A stretch of DNA of 53,406 nt from Lachnospiraceae bacterium (lineage in GTDB: Bacteria > Bacillota > Clostridia > Lachnospirales > Lachnospiraceae): NCBI GenBank assembly GCA_015056885.1, contig SVFL01000018.1:1-53406 (forward strand), read 5' to 3'. How positions within the stretch are numbered: the stretch's first letter is position 1; each line of letters begins with the position of its first letter. A program made the translations under genes and the position numbers. The notes beneath the pieces are model-generated. The model did no database searches. It worked only from the letters and a program-made list of their open reading frames with translations, and was not told the origin of the DNA. Positions 18,077-26,543 of this stretch are shown here, in pieces.

Positions 18077-19507
18077 ATGGAATATATTATTTCAGGGCAG
18101 AATCAGAGTATTATGGAAAAATTGAGTATTTTGACGGATGCTGCTAAATATGATGTAGCCTGTACCTCCAGTGGTGTAGACCGAAGAGGGAATGACCGGC
18201 CATGGGATAAGGGAGGTGGAAGAGGCTCCGGGGACGGCATCCCAAGGATTGGCGCAGGGGAGCCAGGTCGTGTTAAGGGAATGGGCAATTGTGCTGCAGC
18301 CGGTATTTGTCACAGCTTTTCCAGTGACGGGCGCTGTATTTCCCTCTTAAAAATATTACTGACAAATGAGTGTATTTATGACTGTAAATATTGCTTAAAC
18401 CGACGCTCCAATGATGTGCCGAGAGCGACTTTTACACCGGAGGAAATCTGTACGCTGACATTGGAGTTTTATCGTCGCAACTATATTGAGGGACTGTTTT
18501 TGAGCTCCGGAATTATCAACAGTCCTACTTTTACCATGGAACTTATCTGCAGAACTATTTATCTTTTGAGAGTAAAATACCGTTTTAACGGTTACATACA
18601 TGTGAAAGCAATTCCGGGGGCGGATGCAGAGGTTATTCGTCAGACCGGCTTTCTGGTGGATCGAATGAGTGTGAATTTGGAGTTGCCAACAACAGAAGGA
18701 TTGCGGAACCTGGCACCGAACAAGCATCGCAAGAATATTTTGACACCCATGCGTCAGATTCAGAACGGAATCACGCAGAATAAGGATGAGATTACGGTTT
18801 ATCGGCATGCTCCCCGATTTGTGGCAGGTGGACAGTCAACACAGATGATTATTGGGGCAACTCAGGAGAATGATTATCAGATTTTGAGTGTGGCGGAGAA
18901 TTTGTATCGGAAGTTTGAGTTAAAAAGGGTATTTTATTCGGCGTTTGTGCGAGTGAATGATGATAAGGAGCTACCGGCACTGCCCGGAGGACCGCCGCTT
19001 TTGAGAGAACATCGATTATATCAGGCGGACTGGCTGTTGCGTTTTTATGGGTTTGAGGCCGGAGAACTTTTGGATGAGAGGAGACCCTATTTCAATGTAA
19101 TGCTGGATCCTAAGGAGGATTGGGCAGTGAGACATCTTGAAGAGTTTCCTGTAGAGATTAATCGTGCGTCTTACGAGAAACTTTTACGCGTACCGGGAGT
19201 CGGGGTGAATAGTGCCCGGCGTATTGTGGCAGCAAGGCGTAGCTGTAATCTGTCCTTTGCAGATTTAAAGAAAATGGGTGTTGTGCTGAAGAGGGCATTG
19301 TATTTTATTACCTGTAACGGACGTATGATGTATCCTACAAAACTGGAGGAGGATTATATAGTGAGGAATCTTACGGATAAGCAGCAGAGGATTCGATTTG
19401 GAAGTGATGGTATGAGTTACAGACAGATGACACTGTTTGACGATGGAATGTTTCAGAGGGATATCAGTCCTACGGAGCAGTTCCGGACGGCGGTGGGACA
19501 AATATAG
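18077..19507 (+). CDS. Putative DNA modification/repair radical SAM protein
   Basis: This 476-residue protein matches the radical SAM family known as 'putative DNA modification/repair radical SAM protein' (TIGR03916 type). The iron-sulfur motif is 'CIYDCKYC' (CxxxCxxC) near residue 105. Upstream lies a conserved glycine-rich cysteine region, 'GNCAAAGICHSFSSDGRC'. The C-terminal part contains a helix-hairpin-helix DNA-binding motif, 'LLRVPGVGVNSARRIVAARR'. I prefer the ATG at 18077: AGGAGG at 18065-18070 then has six-base spacing, whereas an ATG at 18071 touches it. The next gene is its usual partner (DUF4130). The reaction is not established for the family. Two LexA-like boxes upstream point to DNA-damage induction. 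Confidence 0.88.
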   Translation: MEYIISGQNQSIMEKLSILTDAAKYDVACTSSGVDRRGNDRPWDKGGGRGSGDGIPRIGAGEPGRVKGMGNCAAAGICHSFSSDGRCISLLKILLTNECIYDCKYCLNRRSNDVPRATFTPEEICTLTLEFYRRNYIEGLFLSSGIINSPTFTMELICRTIYLLRVKYRFNGYIHVKAIPGADAEVIRQTGFLVDRMSVNLELPTTEGLRNLAPNKHRKNILTPMRQIQNGITQNKDEITVYRHAPRFVAGGQSTQMIIGATQENDYQILSVAENLYRKFELKRVFYSAFVRVNDDKELPALPGGPPLLREHRLYQADWLLRFYGFEAGELLDERRPYFNVMLDPKEDWAVRHLEEFPVEINRASYEKLLRVPGVGVNSARRIVAARRSCNLSFADLKKMGVVLKRALYFITCNGRMMYPTKLEEDYIVRNLTDKQQRIRFGSDGMSYRQMTLFDDGMFQRDISPTEQFRTAVGQI

Positions 19508-19572
19508 GCTGTTTTGTGACGCGAAGTAAAGCAGTTCAGGTGGTTGTGGAATACCGAGACAGAGGGGATAAT

Positions 19573-20346
19573 ATGTATATTTACAGGTGTGAAGACACGC
19601 TAGAGAGTATTTTTACAGCAATTTATAATGTATATGAGGATAAACATTCCAATGATGAGGTATTATTGGCATTAGATGATGAACCAAGACTTTTTGCAGT
19701 ATCACTGGAGGTAGTGGCAGATGGTGTCAAAGTGGAAAAGGTTGTTCGGACGATTAGAAGACAATTCGGGGAGACTGATTATAGAAGTCTTTGTCTTGCC
19801 TTGGCCTCACCGGATGAAGAGAAGGCACAGGCTGTATATAAGACAGTGGCAGGTGGACTGGTAACAAAGTGCAAAGAAGGACATTTATTTGATAATCTTG
19901 CGGATGATTCTGTGAATAAAGCCTTTAAACTAGCCAGAAGTGCAGATAGAGAGTATTGTCATTTGCGTGGTTTTGTGCGATTTGAAGAGTTGGAAGGAGA
20001 GTTAATGTATTCGCAGATAGAGCCAAAGAATAATGTTTTGACATTTCTTATGCCTCACTTTGCAGATAGATTTCCCGAGGAGAATTTTATAATACATGAT
20101 ATAGGAAGGAATCTGTTTGGTATACATCGGGCTGATAATAGTGATATTAATGAATCGGCATGGTGTTTAGTGCAGGGGGAGAATATGTGGCCGGAAAATA
20201 TGAAAATTTCTTCAAATGAGATTAAATATCAAGAGTTATTTAAAGGTTTCTGTAGTAGTATTGCCATTGATTCAAGGAGAAATGCAGCGCTTCAAAGGAA
20301 TATGTTACCATTGCATTTCAGAGAGTTTATGACAGAGTTTCGATAG
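19573..20346 (+). CDS. DUF4130 / TIGR03915-type DNA metabolism protein
   Basis: This 257-residue protein is of the TIGR03915/DUF4130 type that is nearly always encoded beside the radical SAM protein above and is sometimes fused to uracil-DNA glycosylase. Landmarks are the N-terminal 'YRCEDTLESIFTAIYNVYE', the central 'HLRGFVRFEELEGELMYSQIEPKNNVL', 'LMPHFADRFPEENFIIHD', and the C-terminal 'ALQRNMLPLHFREFMTEF'. I chose the ATG at 19573 (AGAGGGGAT just before) because family members begin at this 'MYIYR'-like position. An in-frame GTG at 19516 would add 19 unlikely residues. It probably acts with the radical SAM enzyme on DNA; the chemistry is unknown. Confidence 0.86.
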   Translation: MYIYRCEDTLESIFTAIYNVYEDKHSNDEVLLALDDEPRLFAVSLEVVADGVKVEKVVRTIRRQFGETDYRSLCLALASPDEEKAQAVYKTVAGGLVTKCKEGHLFDNLADDSVNKAFKLARSADREYCHLRGFVRFEELEGELMYSQIEPKNNVLTFLMPHFADRFPEENFIIHDIGRNLFGIHRADNSDINESAWCLVQGENMWPENMKISSNEIKYQELFKGFCSSIAIDSRRNAALQRNMLPLHFREFMTEFR

Positions 20347-20454
20347 TGAGCCGTAAGAGAATATTGTGCGGTGGTGGTCGGCAATATGGTTTGACGCGAT
20401 GTGATGGAAGGAGTAAGATGAAATAGGATAGAATATTTGACAGGAGTGGCAGCT

Positions 20455-23064
20455 ATGGAAGAGAGTCGTATGGCGGTAAAGCAGGCAGACAATGAGAATA
20501 CATACATAGAAGAACCGCTGGGCGAAGTACGTATCTCTGTTCGTGGTCTGGTGGAATTTATCCTGCGCCACGGAGATATTGACAACAGGCATCAACGCTC
20601 TTCAGAGAATGCTATGCAGGAGGGCAGTCGAATCCATCGCATGATTCAGAAGAGAATGGGGGCCGACTATCAGGCGGAGGTTGTTTTGCGTTATACAATG
20701 CCTACAGATGACTATGTTTTGATTGTTGAAGGACGCGCGGACGGTATTATTGAGAATGCAGAGGGTGTAACGATAGATGAGATTAAAGGAACCTACCGTG
20801 ATTTGTCCCGTATGAAAGCTCCGGAGATGATACATGTGGCACAGGCAAAGTGTTATGCATACATCTATAGTCTTCAAAAAAATCTTTCAGAAATTCATGT
20901 TCGTATGACCTATTGCAATATAGAAACAGAAAACGTATGTTATTTTTATGAGGACTACAATTTTGCACAATTAGAAAGCTGGTTTTTGGCTTTAATTCAG
21001 GAATATCGGAAGTGGTCGGACTATAATTGCAGATGGCGCAAGATTCGACAGAAAACGATAGAAAACTTGCAATTTCCATTTCCTTACCGCGAGGGGCAAA
21101 AAGAGCTTGTTTCATACGTTTATCAAACGATTTATCACAAAAAGAAGCTGTTTTTGGAGGCTCCTACAGGAGTTGGGAAAACAATTTCTGCAATTTTTCC
21201 TGCAATCAAAGCGATGGGTAAAAACATGGGAGAACGAATGTTTTATCTGACCGCAAAGACGATTACACGAACGGTTGCAGATGATACATTAGAGCTTCTT
21301 AGGGCAAATGGGTTACATTTCAAAAGTGTGGTGCTGACAGCCAAGGAAAAAATCTGTTTTATGGAACAGACAGAGTGTAATCCAGAACATTGTCCCTATG
21401 CAAGAGGACATTATGATCGCATTAATGATGCAGTGTATGCATTGCTTACGGAGCAGGAGCGGTTCAGTAGGGAGAAAATCGAGGAATACGCAATTAAATA
21501 TCAGGTGTGTCCTTTTGAACTGTGCCTGGATATGAGCCTTTTTGCGGATGGGATTATAGGCGATTATAATTATTTGTTTGATCCTCATGTGTATCTGAAA
21601 CGTTTTTTTGGAGATGGGGCGACGAATGGTAATCATTTATTTCTTATTGATGAGGCACATAATCTTTTGGAACGTGGCAGAGAAATGTATAGTGCCGGCC
21701 TTTTAAAGGAGGACTTTCTCAGGCTTAAGCGGTCTGTTCAACAGACTATCATGGCTGAACTTGAGGAGAAGAACAGAGGAAAACAGCTGGAGGGGCAGCT
21801 GACTCTTGAGATAACAGATGTTGTCAAAATTGAAGAGCAGAAGAAAATCCCTCGCCGTAATAAAGGAAGCAGCATATTGGTTCGACAGGGATACGGAGAA
21901 AAAATAAGTCAGAGATTGGAGAAGTGCAATAAAGAACTATTGTTATTAAAAAGGGAAAATGATGAATTTGCAGTGGTTTCCGGAATCGACGGCTTTGTGA
22001 ATGCGTTGCTGCGACTTTACAGTACATTATCCGATTATCTGGAGGAACAGGAGATACCCGGAGTTGCCGTGCGGGAAGAGATTTTGGATTTTTATTTTGA
22101 TGTTTCACATTTTCTGGATATTTATGAGCGATTGGATAAACATTATGTCAAATATACCCAATTGCAGGACGATGGAGATTTTCTGCTGAAACTGTTTTGT
22201 GTGAATCCCAGAGAGAATTTAAAGGAATGTATGGGGCGAGGCCGTAGCAGTATTCTCTTTTCAGCTACATTTTTACCCATTCAATACTATAAGGAGCTTT
22301 TGGGTGGTGATGAAGGAGACTATGAAGTATACGCAAAATCTATTTTTGATCAGGAAAAACGCGCGTTATTTATTGCTAGTGACGTGACCAGCAAGTATAC
22401 CAGACGTTCTGACGAAGAGTTTTACAGAATTGCTGAATATATCAAGGAAATTGTGAAAAACAGGCATGGTAATTATATGGTATTTTTCCCATCGTATAGT
22501 TTTATGCAGCGGATATACGATTTATATACGGAACAGTTTGCCGGAGAAGACCAGGAATGTATCATGCAGCAGGAATACATGTCTGAGACAGATCGGGAGG
22601 ACTTTTTAAATCGGTTTCGAGGAAATGAAGATTTGGACTTGGAACAGCTTATCTGCATGGATATCGAGGAGGAAGACCATACGTTGGTAGGTTTTTGTGT
22701 GTTAGGAGGAATTTTTGGAGAGGGAATCGATTTAAAAAATGACAGCCTGATAGGTGCTATAATTGTAGGAACAGGGTTGCCATTGGTATGCCGGGAGAGA
22801 GAACTTCTAAAAAATCATTTTGATGAGTTGGATGAGAGTGGTTTTGATTATGCTTATAGATATCCGGGATTGAATAAAGTGTTACAGGCGGCAGGGCGTG
22901 TGATTCGTACCGTGGAGGATGTAGGAATTATAGCACTCTTAGATGAAAGGTTTTTACAGCTCTCTTACAGGAAACTTTTTCCCAGGGAGTGGTCGGATTT
23001 TGAGGTTGTCAGTGTAGATACGGTTGCAAAACGGGTGGAACGTTTTTGGGATTCGTGGTTATAA
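20455..23064 (+). CDS. PD-(D/E)XK nuclease fused to Rad3/DinG-type helicase
   Basis: This 869-residue protein combines two DNA-processing domains. Residues 1-190 look like a PD-(D/E)XK nuclease of the Cas4/RecB type: 'GRADGII' (metal aspartate), 'TIDEIKG' (ExK) and 'AQAKCYAYIY'. The rest is a superfamily 2 helicase of the XPD/DinG group. It has Walker A 'APTGVGKT', cysteines placed for an iron-sulfur cluster (about 310-365: 'ICFMEQTEC', 'EHCPY', 'VCPFELC'), Walker B 'LIDEAHN', 'LFSATF', and motif VI 'QAAGRVIR'. The ATG at 20455 follows AGGAG at 20442; an upstream TTG (20437) is less likely. It follows the radical SAM/DUF4130 pair by about 110 bases and may share its SOS control. Confidence 0.88.
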   Translation: MEESRMAVKQADNENTYIEEPLGEVRISVRGLVEFILRHGDIDNRHQRSSENAMQEGSRIHRMIQKRMGADYQAEVVLRYTMPTDDYVLIVEGRADGIIENAEGVTIDEIKGTYRDLSRMKAPEMIHVAQAKCYAYIYSLQKNLSEIHVRMTYCNIETENVCYFYEDYNFAQLESWFLALIQEYRKWSDYNCRWRKIRQKTIENLQFPFPYREGQKELVSYVYQTIYHKKKLFLEAPTGVGKTISAIFPAIKAMGKNMGERMFYLTAKTITRTVADDTLELLRANGLHFKSVVLTAKEKICFMEQTECNPEHCPYARGHYDRINDAVYALLTEQERFSREKIEEYAIKYQVCPFELCLDMSLFADGIIGDYNYLFDPHVYLKRFFGDGATNGNHLFLIDEAHNLLERGREMYSAGLLKEDFLRLKRSVQQTIMAELEEKNRGKQLEGQLTLEITDVVKIEEQKKIPRRNKGSSILVRQGYGEKISQRLEKCNKELLLLKRENDEFAVVSGIDGFVNALLRLYSTLSDYLEEQEIPGVAVREEILDFYFDVSHFLDIYERLDKHYVKYTQLQDDGDFLLKLFCVNPRENLKECMGRGRSSILFSATFLPIQYYKELLGGDEGDYEVYAKSIFDQEKRALFIASDVTSKYTRRSDEEFYRIAEYIKEIVKNRHGNYMVFFPSYSFMQRIYDLYTEQFAGEDQECIMQQEYMSETDREDFLNRFRGNEDLDLEQLICMDIEEEDHTLVGFCVLGGIFGEGIDLKNDSLIGAIIVGTGLPLVCRERELLKNHFDELDESGFDYAYRYPGLNKVLQAAGRVIRTVEDVGIIALLDERFLQLSYRKLFPREWSDFEVVSVDTVAKRVERFWDSWL

Positions 23065-23073
23065 AATGAAAGA

Positions 23074-23191
23074 ATGACATCAAAAAGATAGAAATGACAC
23101 AGATAATATGATGAAATGACAAAAGTGTCAGTTTGTGGATAACTCTGTGGATTCTGTGGATTTCTTGAATAAAATGACAGGGGATATGACA
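23074..23191. promoter_or_regulatory. DnaA-box-like cluster with ATGACA repeats
   Basis: TGTGGATAA (23134-23142) is the exact reverse complement of the DnaA box TTATCCACA. Two near-boxes follow in the same orientation, TGTGGATTC (23146-23154) and TGTGGATTT (23155-23163), all sharing the ATCCACA core. ATGACA occurs five times around them (23074, 23094, 23116, 23174, 23186). The stretch is noncoding, between the helicase and the VOC gene. Function is unproven. Confidence 0.4.
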
Positions 23192-23254
23192 GAGACTGCT
23201 GACATATGTGTTTAGAAAATTTTGCAAGTCACTTGCAAGAAAGGAAACTGCAAT

Positions 23255-23629
23255 ATGAGGCTGAAGAATTTTTTGATAACAGTAACGGATGTGGAACGTG
23301 CAAAAGCTTTTTATAAAGATTTATTTGGGTTAGATGCAATATTGGACAACGGACGTAATTTAATTCTGACAGGGGGACTTGTTCTACAGGACAGGAGTCT
23401 TTGGGAGGAGGCTATAGGACAGAATGTGATTGCCTGGAATAATTCGTCGGCATTGTATTTTGAAGAGCCGGATATCGAAGCCTTTGCGGAGAAACTGTCT
23501 CGATATGAGGAGAGTGTGTCTCCCATTCGATACATCTGTCCCCTTACAGAAATATTTCCGGGACGCAGAGTGATTCGTTTTTATGATCCGGATGGAAATC
23601 TGATAGAAGTGGGGACACCGTGGCGTTAA
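23255..23629 (+). CDS. VOC (glyoxalase/dioxygenase fold) family protein
   Basis: This 124-residue protein has the single-module VOC fold of two beta-alpha-beta-beta-beta units. Typical parts are 'FLITVTDVERAKAFYKDLFGLDAI' at the N-terminus and 'VIRFYDPDGNLIEVG' at the C-terminus, where the final glutamate is the usual metal ligand. Members include glyoxalase I, fosfomycin and bleomycin resistance proteins and many uncharacterised enzymes; the sequence does not single out a substrate. The ATG at 23255 after AAAGGAAA fits the conserved family start. In-frame sequence from 23222 adds 11 residues with no support. It is a stand-alone gene between the helicase and the CotH gene. Confidence 0.85.
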   Translation: MRLKNFLITVTDVERAKAFYKDLFGLDAILDNGRNLILTGGLVLQDRSLWEEAIGQNVIAWNNSSALYFEEPDIEAFAEKLSRYEESVSPIRYICPLTEIFPGRRVIRFYDPDGNLIEVGTPWR

Positions 23630-23633
23630 AGGA

Positions 23634-23662
23634 TTGCTATTTTATCCTCGATGGAATATAAT
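23634..23662 (+). promoter_or_regulatory. Promoter of the CotH-family gene
   Basis: TTGCTA (23634-23639) and a perfect TATAAT (23657-23662) are separated by 17 bases, in the gap between the VOC gene and the CotH-type gene. Confidence 0.65.
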
Positions 23663-23724
23663 TTCTTTGTGTATCATAAAGTGATAATAGTCCTTACATT
23701 TGAGGTCAGGGAGCGAACTATAAT

Positions 23725-26019
23725 TTGAAACGGAAAAACTTAGCTGCGGGAATGCCGGTGTTATTTTTTTGGATAGCAATTGGCCTTGTGGCGCTTCTTC
23801 TTTATAAATTGAATGAAAACAACGATAACTTGTACATATCTCATGAGAGTGGCATTTATTCAGACACTATTAAGTTGGAAGTAAAACCATTGACAGAGGG
23901 GACGGTTTATTATACTGCAGATGGCAGTACTCCTCAGGCAGGTGGGAAGAGCACGTTGGTATATGAGAAGCCTATCTTAATTGAAATAGGGGAAGATACC
24001 ACAGCTGTTTCTTATCAATTTTATTGCGTGTACAGGAATGGAGAGGAATCTTCGGTTTTTCGAAGAGACTTTATTTTGGACAGGCAGGGGACAAATCGAT
24101 TTACAACACAATATGTTGTGTCTGTTACAGGAGACGAGGAGCAACTGTTGGGCTATGAAGAAGGCATATTTGTCAGAGGCAGACAGTTTGACGAATATAT
24201 GGAAGCAAATCCGGAGGTCAATATTCTCAGTGATGTGGTTCCGGCTAATTATCTGAGCAATGAGGAGTTGGGTGTTCATGCAGCCATTTTTCTTGCAGAC
24301 GGTACTCAGGTTGTGGATCAGAATTGTGGTTTGAAGATTTATGGTAATGTAACCAGAGCTAAAAATCAAAAGTCATTTCGTCTGACGGCAAGGATGGATT
24401 ATGATGTGGTGAATGAATTCGTATATCCTTTTTTGCCTAAACTGGTCTCGGATGAGGGTCAGACTCCTATTGATGCTTTCCAGCGTCTGTCCTTCCATAA
24501 CGCAGGAAATGATAATGGCTATGCCTTTGTGCGAACGGAGCTGGTGGGCGAGCTAGCACGCAGAGCCGGTTTCCCGGATGTTTTGGCTGCAGAGAGTGCT
24601 GTGGTTTATGTCAATGGGCGTTATCAGGGTGTTTATTGGTTAAATAATACCTTCGATGACAGATATTTTAATGAAAAATACGGAGATTATTCCGGTGAAT
24701 TTTCTGTTTGTGAGGGCGCGTTGAGTGAAATGTGGACAGAAAGTGCTGAGACAGAGGCTGAGATTCAATGTGCTGAGGAATACAATGCTTTTTGTGAGTG
24801 GGCAGAAAATGCAGACCTTACTATAGAAGAAAACTGGAATCGTGTGGAATCAACTATTGATGTAGAGAATTTTGCCAAGTATATGGCGATTGAATATTAT
24901 GTGGGCAATATCGACTGGCCTCACAACAATGTGAAGACATACCGTTATCTGTGTGCACCCGGAGAGAAATACACAGATGGAACTGTTTTTGATGGAAGAT
25001 ATCGTTATCTTCTATATGATACAGACTATGGAATGGGTCTGCAATTCATGGGGTGGTTTGGTAACAATGCACAGGATAGAATTTTGCAGGATTTGTGCAG
25101 TACAAATGAGCATACGGGTCTTTTCAAAGGATTGCTTCAACGGGAGGAGTTTCGCAATCAGTTTATCGGTGAAGTAATGTCTCTTATGAATGGTTCCTTC
25201 GCCGGAAGCAGTGTGGAGGCTGTTTTGAATGAGTTGAACAATAGCCGCTACGAGGAACTGCGTTACATGATGGAGGAGACTGACCTTTTAAAGGGTTCTT
25301 TATGGGAGTCTGATGATAATGGCATTGCGAATGTAGAAAATGAGATGGCTATCATCAGGAGTTTTGCAGATTACCGGCCGGCGACAGTTGTTTCGGAGCT
25401 ACAGGAGCAATGGGATTGTGGTGGTTTGGCACTGGTGGAGGTAGCGGATACTCGGGTATGTATAAACACTGCCGCAATATCTGCCAATACAGAGTCCGGA
25501 ACTTTTGTAGGTACCTATTTTGATAATATACCTTTAACAGTCAGTTGTACAACTACGCCAGGGCTCATTGTTGACGGTTATCAAGTCGGTAGTGCATATC
25601 TTGAGGGAGATAAGATTACGATACTTCCTGCCGATTATATTTTAGAAGGAGAGAATTTGCAGATTCAGCCGGCTATTCGCACTGAAGCAGTAGAAAGTTT
25701 GGAAATTAATCGTTTTCATATCCGTGGTGCGCAAGATTATGTAGTGCTCCATAATAACGGACAAACTCCGGTGCTTTTATCGGACTATTCGTTGGTGGAT
25801 ACCTATGATGATTTGAGTAAAGGACAGCTTCCTCACCAATATCTTCAACCGGGCGAAGAATTTATTGTATATGGTAGGGAGTATGGAGGAGAACCGGCAT
25901 ACAATAGTTATCAGGTCACCTATGGCTGGGCAACGGATGAACCTGTTTTGCTGGCACACTCTACAAAGGGCATTGTGGATGCCAAGAACACGAGATTATC
26001 ACATGAAAACAGCAAATAA
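23725..26019 (+). CDS. CotH-kinase family surface protein with chitobiase-like and lamin-tail-like domains
   Basis: This 764-residue membrane-anchored protein starts with one signal-anchor helix (about 10-28). Next is a small chitobiase/FN3-like domain ('GTVYYTADGSTPQAGG', residues 50-110). A CotH-type kinase domain (about 140-560) carries 'KIYGNVTRAKNQKSFRL', 'LSFHNAGND', 'YVNGRYQGVYWL' and 'YLLYDTDYGMGL'; the last resembles the metal-binding aspartate motif of CotH kinases. The C-terminal part (about 655-750), with 'NRFHIRGAQDYVVLHNNG' and 'LPHQYLQPGEEFIVYG', resembles a lamin-tail domain. The start is a TTG at 23725 after AGGGAG, since no better ATG precedes the helix; ATG 23752 is the alternative. 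CotH kinases phosphorylate secreted or spore-coat proteins, but the substrate here is unknown. Confidence 0.86.
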   Translation: MKRKNLAAGMPVLFFWIAIGLVALLLYKLNENNDNLYISHESGIYSDTIKLEVKPLTEGTVYYTADGSTPQAGGKSTLVYEKPILIEIGEDTTAVSYQFYCVYRNGEESSVFRRDFILDRQGTNRFTTQYVVSVTGDEEQLLGYEEGIFVRGRQFDEYMEANPEVNILSDVVPANYLSNEELGVHAAIFLADGTQVVDQNCGLKIYGNVTRAKNQKSFRLTARMDYDVVNEFVYPFLPKLVSDEGQTPIDAFQRLSFHNAGNDNGYAFVRTELVGELARRAGFPDVLAAESAVVYVNGRYQGVYWLNNTFDDRYFNEKYGDYSGEFSVCEGALSEMWTESAETEAEIQCAEEYNAFCEWAENADLTIEENWNRVESTIDVENFAKYMAIEYYVGNIDWPHNNVKTYRYLCAPGEKYTDGTVFDGRYRYLLYDTDYGMGLQFMGWFGNNAQDRILQDLCSTNEHTGLFKGLLQREEFRNQFIGEVMSLMNGSFAGSSVEAVLNELNNSRYEELRYMMEETDLLKGSLWESDDNGIANVENEMAIIRSFADYRPATVVSELQEQWDCGGLALVEVADTRVCINTAAISANTESGTFVGTYFDNIPLTVSCTTTPGLIVDGYQVGSAYLEGDKITILPADYILEGENLQIQPAIRTEAVESLEINRFHIRGAQDYVVLHNNGQTPVLLSDYSLVDTYDDLSKGQLPHQYLQPGEEFIVYGREYGGEPAYNSYQVTYGWATDEPVLLAHSTKGIVDAKNTRLSHENSK

Positions 26020-26022
26020 CAG

Positions 26023-26062
26023 ACTCGCATTTTGAAAAGTATTTCAAGATGCGGGTTTTTCT
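26023..26062 (+). terminator. Rho-independent terminator
   Basis: ACTCGCATTTTGAAA (from 26023) pairs with TTTCAAGATGCGGGT (ending near 26056), with a few mismatches, and is followed by TTTTTCTTT. It ends the CotH-type gene. Confidence 0.8.
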
Positions 26063-26075
26063 TTATAAAAAACTC

Positions 26076-26104
26076 TTGACATATAATATTATATGTCATA
26101 TAGT
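26076..26104 (+). promoter_or_regulatory. PadR operon promoter with palindromic operator
   Basis: TTGACA (26076-26081) and TATAGT (26099-26104) are separated by exactly 17 bases. The spacer is filled by a perfect 20-bp palindrome at 26078-26097 (GACATATAAT and its complement), containing the ACAT/ATGT halves typical of PadR operators. ATAATATTATA recurs twice just downstream (about 26115 and 26132). Autorepression by the PadR protein encoded next is likely. Confidence 0.8.
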
Positions 26105-26218
26105 ATATTTGTAAATAATATTATACACCATATAATATTATACAAAACAATGTGGATGTGATTAATCCAAACAAGATAAGTTGATACAAACAAATTTAGA
26201 TTAAGAAGGGGTGGTGGC

Positions 26219-26542
26219 ATGGTATTTAACACAGGTGCAGCCCTCTTGGATGCCATCGTTTTGGCGGTGGTCTCCAAAGAACCGGAGGGAACCTATGGGT
26301 ACAAGATTACCCAGGATGTGCGCAAGGTAATCGAACTGTCTGAATCCACACTGTATCCGGTACTTCGCAGACTATTAAAAGATGAATGTCTGGAGGTTTA
26401 TGATATGGAATGTGGTGGACGTAACAGACGATATTACAAGGTAACCAGCAGAGGCTGGGCACAGCTTCAGCTTTACGAGAGTGAATGGCGCGAATATGCA
26501 GCGAAAGTAACCAGTCTCTTTGAGGGGCAAGAAAGGAATTAA
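26219..26542 (+). CDS. PadR family transcriptional regulator
   Basis: This 107-residue winged-helix repressor is of the short PadR subfamily 2 type. 'LDAIVLAVVSKEPEGTYGYKITQDV' is followed by the recognition region 'LSESTLYPVLRRLLKDECLEVY' and the wing 'GGRNRRYYKVTSRGWAQL'; the C-terminal helix mediates dimerisation. It heads a three-gene operon with a HAAS-domain membrane protein and a DUF4097 protein, a common arrangement in Firmicutes linked to envelope stress responses. It probably binds the palindrome in its own promoter. GGGGTGG lies close upstream of the ATG at 26219. Confidence 0.93.
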   Translation: MVFNTGAALLDAIVLAVVSKEPEGTYGYKITQDVRKVIELSESTLYPVLRRLLKDECLEVYDMECGGRNRRYYKVTSRGWAQLQLYESEWREYAAKVTSLFEGQERN

Positions 26543-26543
26543 T

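Noticed and set aside
19516..19572. Upstream GTG start for the DUF4130 protein
   Set aside because: It lacks a ribosome binding site and adds residues not seen in the family; the ATG at 19573 is better supported.
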